A stretch of 64,000 bases of DNA. Source: Caryophanon tenue (GTDB lineage: Bacteria; Bacillota; Bacilli; Bacillales_A; Planococcaceae). The translations under genes and the position numbers were made by a program. Position 1 is the first letter of the stretch. Every line of letters begins with the position of its first letter. Under the pieces are notes generated by a model. It was not told the DNA's origin and made no database searches. It saw only the letters and a list, made by a program, of their open reading frames with translations. The stretch spans positions 124,001 to 188,000 of the forward strand of contig NZ_MASJ01000003.1 in assembly GCF_001700315.1 (NCBI RefSeq), given 5' to 3'. This document shows positions 62,474 to 64,000 of this stretch, in pieces.

Positions 62474-64000
62474 TGAGTTTTCAAACACCGTGGATGGCTG
62501 TGATGTTCGCATTACCAGCTATTGTCATCCTGTTTTATTTCTTTCGCAAAAAATATGAGCAGCATGATGTTTCGTCTACATTACTTTGGCAAGAGCATGT
62601 ACGTGAAGTACAGGCATCGCCGTATTTAAAGCATTTGCAACATAATGCGCTTCTTTATTTACAGCTACTTGCGTTGCTGCTTGCTGTATTTGCCATGATG
62701 CAGCCTGTCACGACAACAATTGGTCAAAAGGGCGAACAAGCTATGTGGATTGTCGATACGTCTGCAACGATGCTTGCGGATGAATTATTCGAACAGCATC
62801 GAACACATATGCTTGAACAACTCGCGGAGCTTGAACAACCACTTACGTTAATTACGTCAGGTAAACAGCCAACTGTCATTTTACAGCAAGAAACGAATAA
62901 AGCACGTATACAAGAAACAATTGAAGCGCTACAAGTTACGTATGAGCATGAATATATAGTCGATACATTTGCGTTTGCGAATACATTTATTACGCCACAA
63001 ACGGTGGTGCATGTATATAGTGAAGCAGTAGACCCACTGACATTACCGACAACCGAGCAAGAAGTAGAATGGCATGTTATCAATCGGACAAAGGAAGTCA
63101 CAAATGCAGGCATTGAACAGTTTGCATTCGTGACAGAACAACAACAAACGGACTTTTTACTACAGCTATATAGTACAGAGGAACAGGCACTCACGTATGT
63201 GATACGTGATGAACAAGGAGAAACGCTTTATCGTGAAACGGTAACAGTGAAGGCAAATGACACAGAAACTATCACCGCAAAAATAGACGGTGCATTTACG
63301 TTGTTACAAGCAAGCATTGAGCCGGTCGATACGTATGTAGTCGATGATACGTATTGGGCGTATCAGCAACAAGCAACGGGTGCATTTCATGTGGATGCAA
63401 CGATGCACACATTGCTACATAAAGCGGTAACAAGTTTACAAATACCAGCTGTTACGACACAGCCAGCGGATTTACAGCGCGCACAAAATGCGGTCATTAC
63501 GAACGCTACTGCACTATTACCAACACACCGTGTGTTCCTTATTGGGCGTGACGATGCGACATTACAAGCGGTATCTGGTGCTGTCACAACGACAAATGAC
63601 CGCTTATTTACATTTAGTCATCTAGAAGATGTGTATGTACAAGCAGTTTATCCAGCATTTGAAGGGTACGATACCATTGCTTCTGTTGGTGACCAGCCAT
63701 TTATTCAGCGTTCACCAGATGGAGATATTGTCGTGCTGACTACTATTACTGAAACGGATTGGGCGTTGCAACCATCGTTTCCATTGTTTTTATGGACGGT
63801 ACTCGACGAAATGGCTACGACCAATCAATTATTCGGTATGTTTACACCGAATGAGCAACGTGTCATGGCAACCCCGCAAGGCGATATCTTTTCACAAGCG
63901 GGAGAATATGTGATGACCGTGCCAGCAGGAAATCAACTGCGCGCACCGATGCAGCCAGGTGCATATACATTTAATGATGGTGAACAATCAAAAGCGATGT
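62473..64000 (+). CDS. BatA-like VWA membrane protein, 3' end outside window (operon gene 7)
   Basis: Open from ATG 62473 (TAATG overlap with gene 6) to the window edge, 509 codons visible, so the stop is beyond. An N-terminal hydrophobic helix (about 8-22), basic segment FRKKYEQHD, second helix (about 57-75) and VWA start MWIVDTSATM, where the MIDAS reads DTSAT rather than DxSxS. The rest is Gln/Thr-rich and extracytoplasmic-looking. The BatA N-terminal region (FQTPWMAVMFALPAIVILFYFFRKK) is typical of aerotolerance-type proteins. Confidence 0.85.
   Translation, partial: MSFQTPWMAVMFALPAIVILFYFFRKKYEQHDVSSTLLWQEHVREVQASPYLKHLQHNALLYLQLLALLLAVFAMMQPVTTTIGQKGEQAMWIVDTSATMLADELFEQHRTHMLEQLAELEQPLTLITSGKQPTVILQQETNKARIQETIEALQVTYEHEYIVDTFAFANTFITPQTVVHVYSEAVDPLTLPTTEQEVEWHVINRTKEVTNAGIEQFAFVTEQQQTDFLLQLYSTEEQALTYVIRDEQGETLYRETVTVKANDTETITAKIDGAFTLLQASIEPVDTYVVDDTYWAYQQQATGAFHVDATMHTLLHKAVTSLQIPAVTTQPADLQRAQNAVITNATALLPTHRVFLIGRDDATLQAVSGAVTTTNDRLFTFSHLEDVYVQAVYPAFEGYDTIASVGDQPFIQRSPDGDIVVLTTITETDWALQPSFPLFLWTVLDEMATTNQLFGMFTPNEQRVMATPQGDIFSQAGEYVMTVPAGNQLRAPMQPGAYTFNDGEQSKAM

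Overview
The window is a stretch of ordinary chromosome from a low-to-moderate GC Firmicute. Gene order matches Bacillus neighbourhoods (pepF-spxH-yjbIJKLM-nadF-rluD, yjcFGH, darB-ccpC-dapH-dapL). Three surface traits point to the Planococcaceae/Caryophanaceae side (Kurthia, Caryophanon, Lysinibacillus relatives): an SLH-anchored NEAT protein, a sortase-B NEAT protein, and a stand-alone murE. The genus cannot be settled from the sequence alone. A sigma-D type promoter before cheV suggests a motile organism, and a Spo0E-like gene suggests at least a remnant phosphorelay. No phage, CRISPR array, rRNA or tRNA gene was seen.

Layout. 1-8.4 kb: oligoendopeptidase F (cut by the window edge), a thioesterase, spxH, truncated haemoglobin, lytic transglycosylase and CYTH genes on the minus strand, then UPF0738, small alarmone synthetase RelQ, NAD kinase and a pseudouridine synthase on plus. 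8.5-14.5 kb: mgtE, then the class Ib ribonucleotide reductase operon nrdH-I-E-F-dut behind two NrdR-type boxes spaced 31 bp. 14.5-18.2 kb: an alcohol dehydrogenase relic, yjcFGH, a PgpA-family gene and a secreted nuclease. 18.4-21 kb: an iron-regulated haem locus (Fur-type box, IsdC-like NEAT protein, NEAT-SLH protein, sortase B). 21-30.7 kb: nitroreductase, YceI, amidase, GntR regulator and divergent aldehyde dehydrogenase, orphan PAS histidine kinase, M42 peptidase, murE. 30.7-33.1 kb: two decayed sulfur-acquisition-type genes. 33.4-43.5 kb: prfC, an RND pump, a Mn-type (yybP-ykoY) riboswitch with its TerC gene, a Ktr-type K+ channel, a B12-binding radical SAM protein, a MarR regulator. 43.5-51.3 kb: lipoprotein, two small genes (one Spo0E-like, 59 aa), a hydroxyisobutyrate-dehydrogenase-type gene, cheV, ppx-ppk. 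51.5-55.1 kb: darB-ccpC-dapH-dapL. 55.2-64.0 kb: a tightly overlapping operon of at least seven genes (large GATase-like membrane protein, ABC ATPase, ABC permease, Q/G-rich membrane protein, MoxR ATPase, DUF58, BatA-like VWA protein) that continues past the window edge.

The two most notable observations are (i) this ABC-MoxR-DUF58-VWA operon, whose function is unknown and which looks like one envelope machine, and (ii) a family of four dispersed, non-coding, MITE-like repeats with about 19-bp terminal inverted repeats and an internal hairpin (22.34, 26.24, 39.35 and 46.10 kb). Other regulatory signals readable from sequence include tandem NrdR boxes, a Fur-type box, a sigma-D promoter, a Mn riboswitch, and terminators placed inside apparent operons (before srtB and before dapL).
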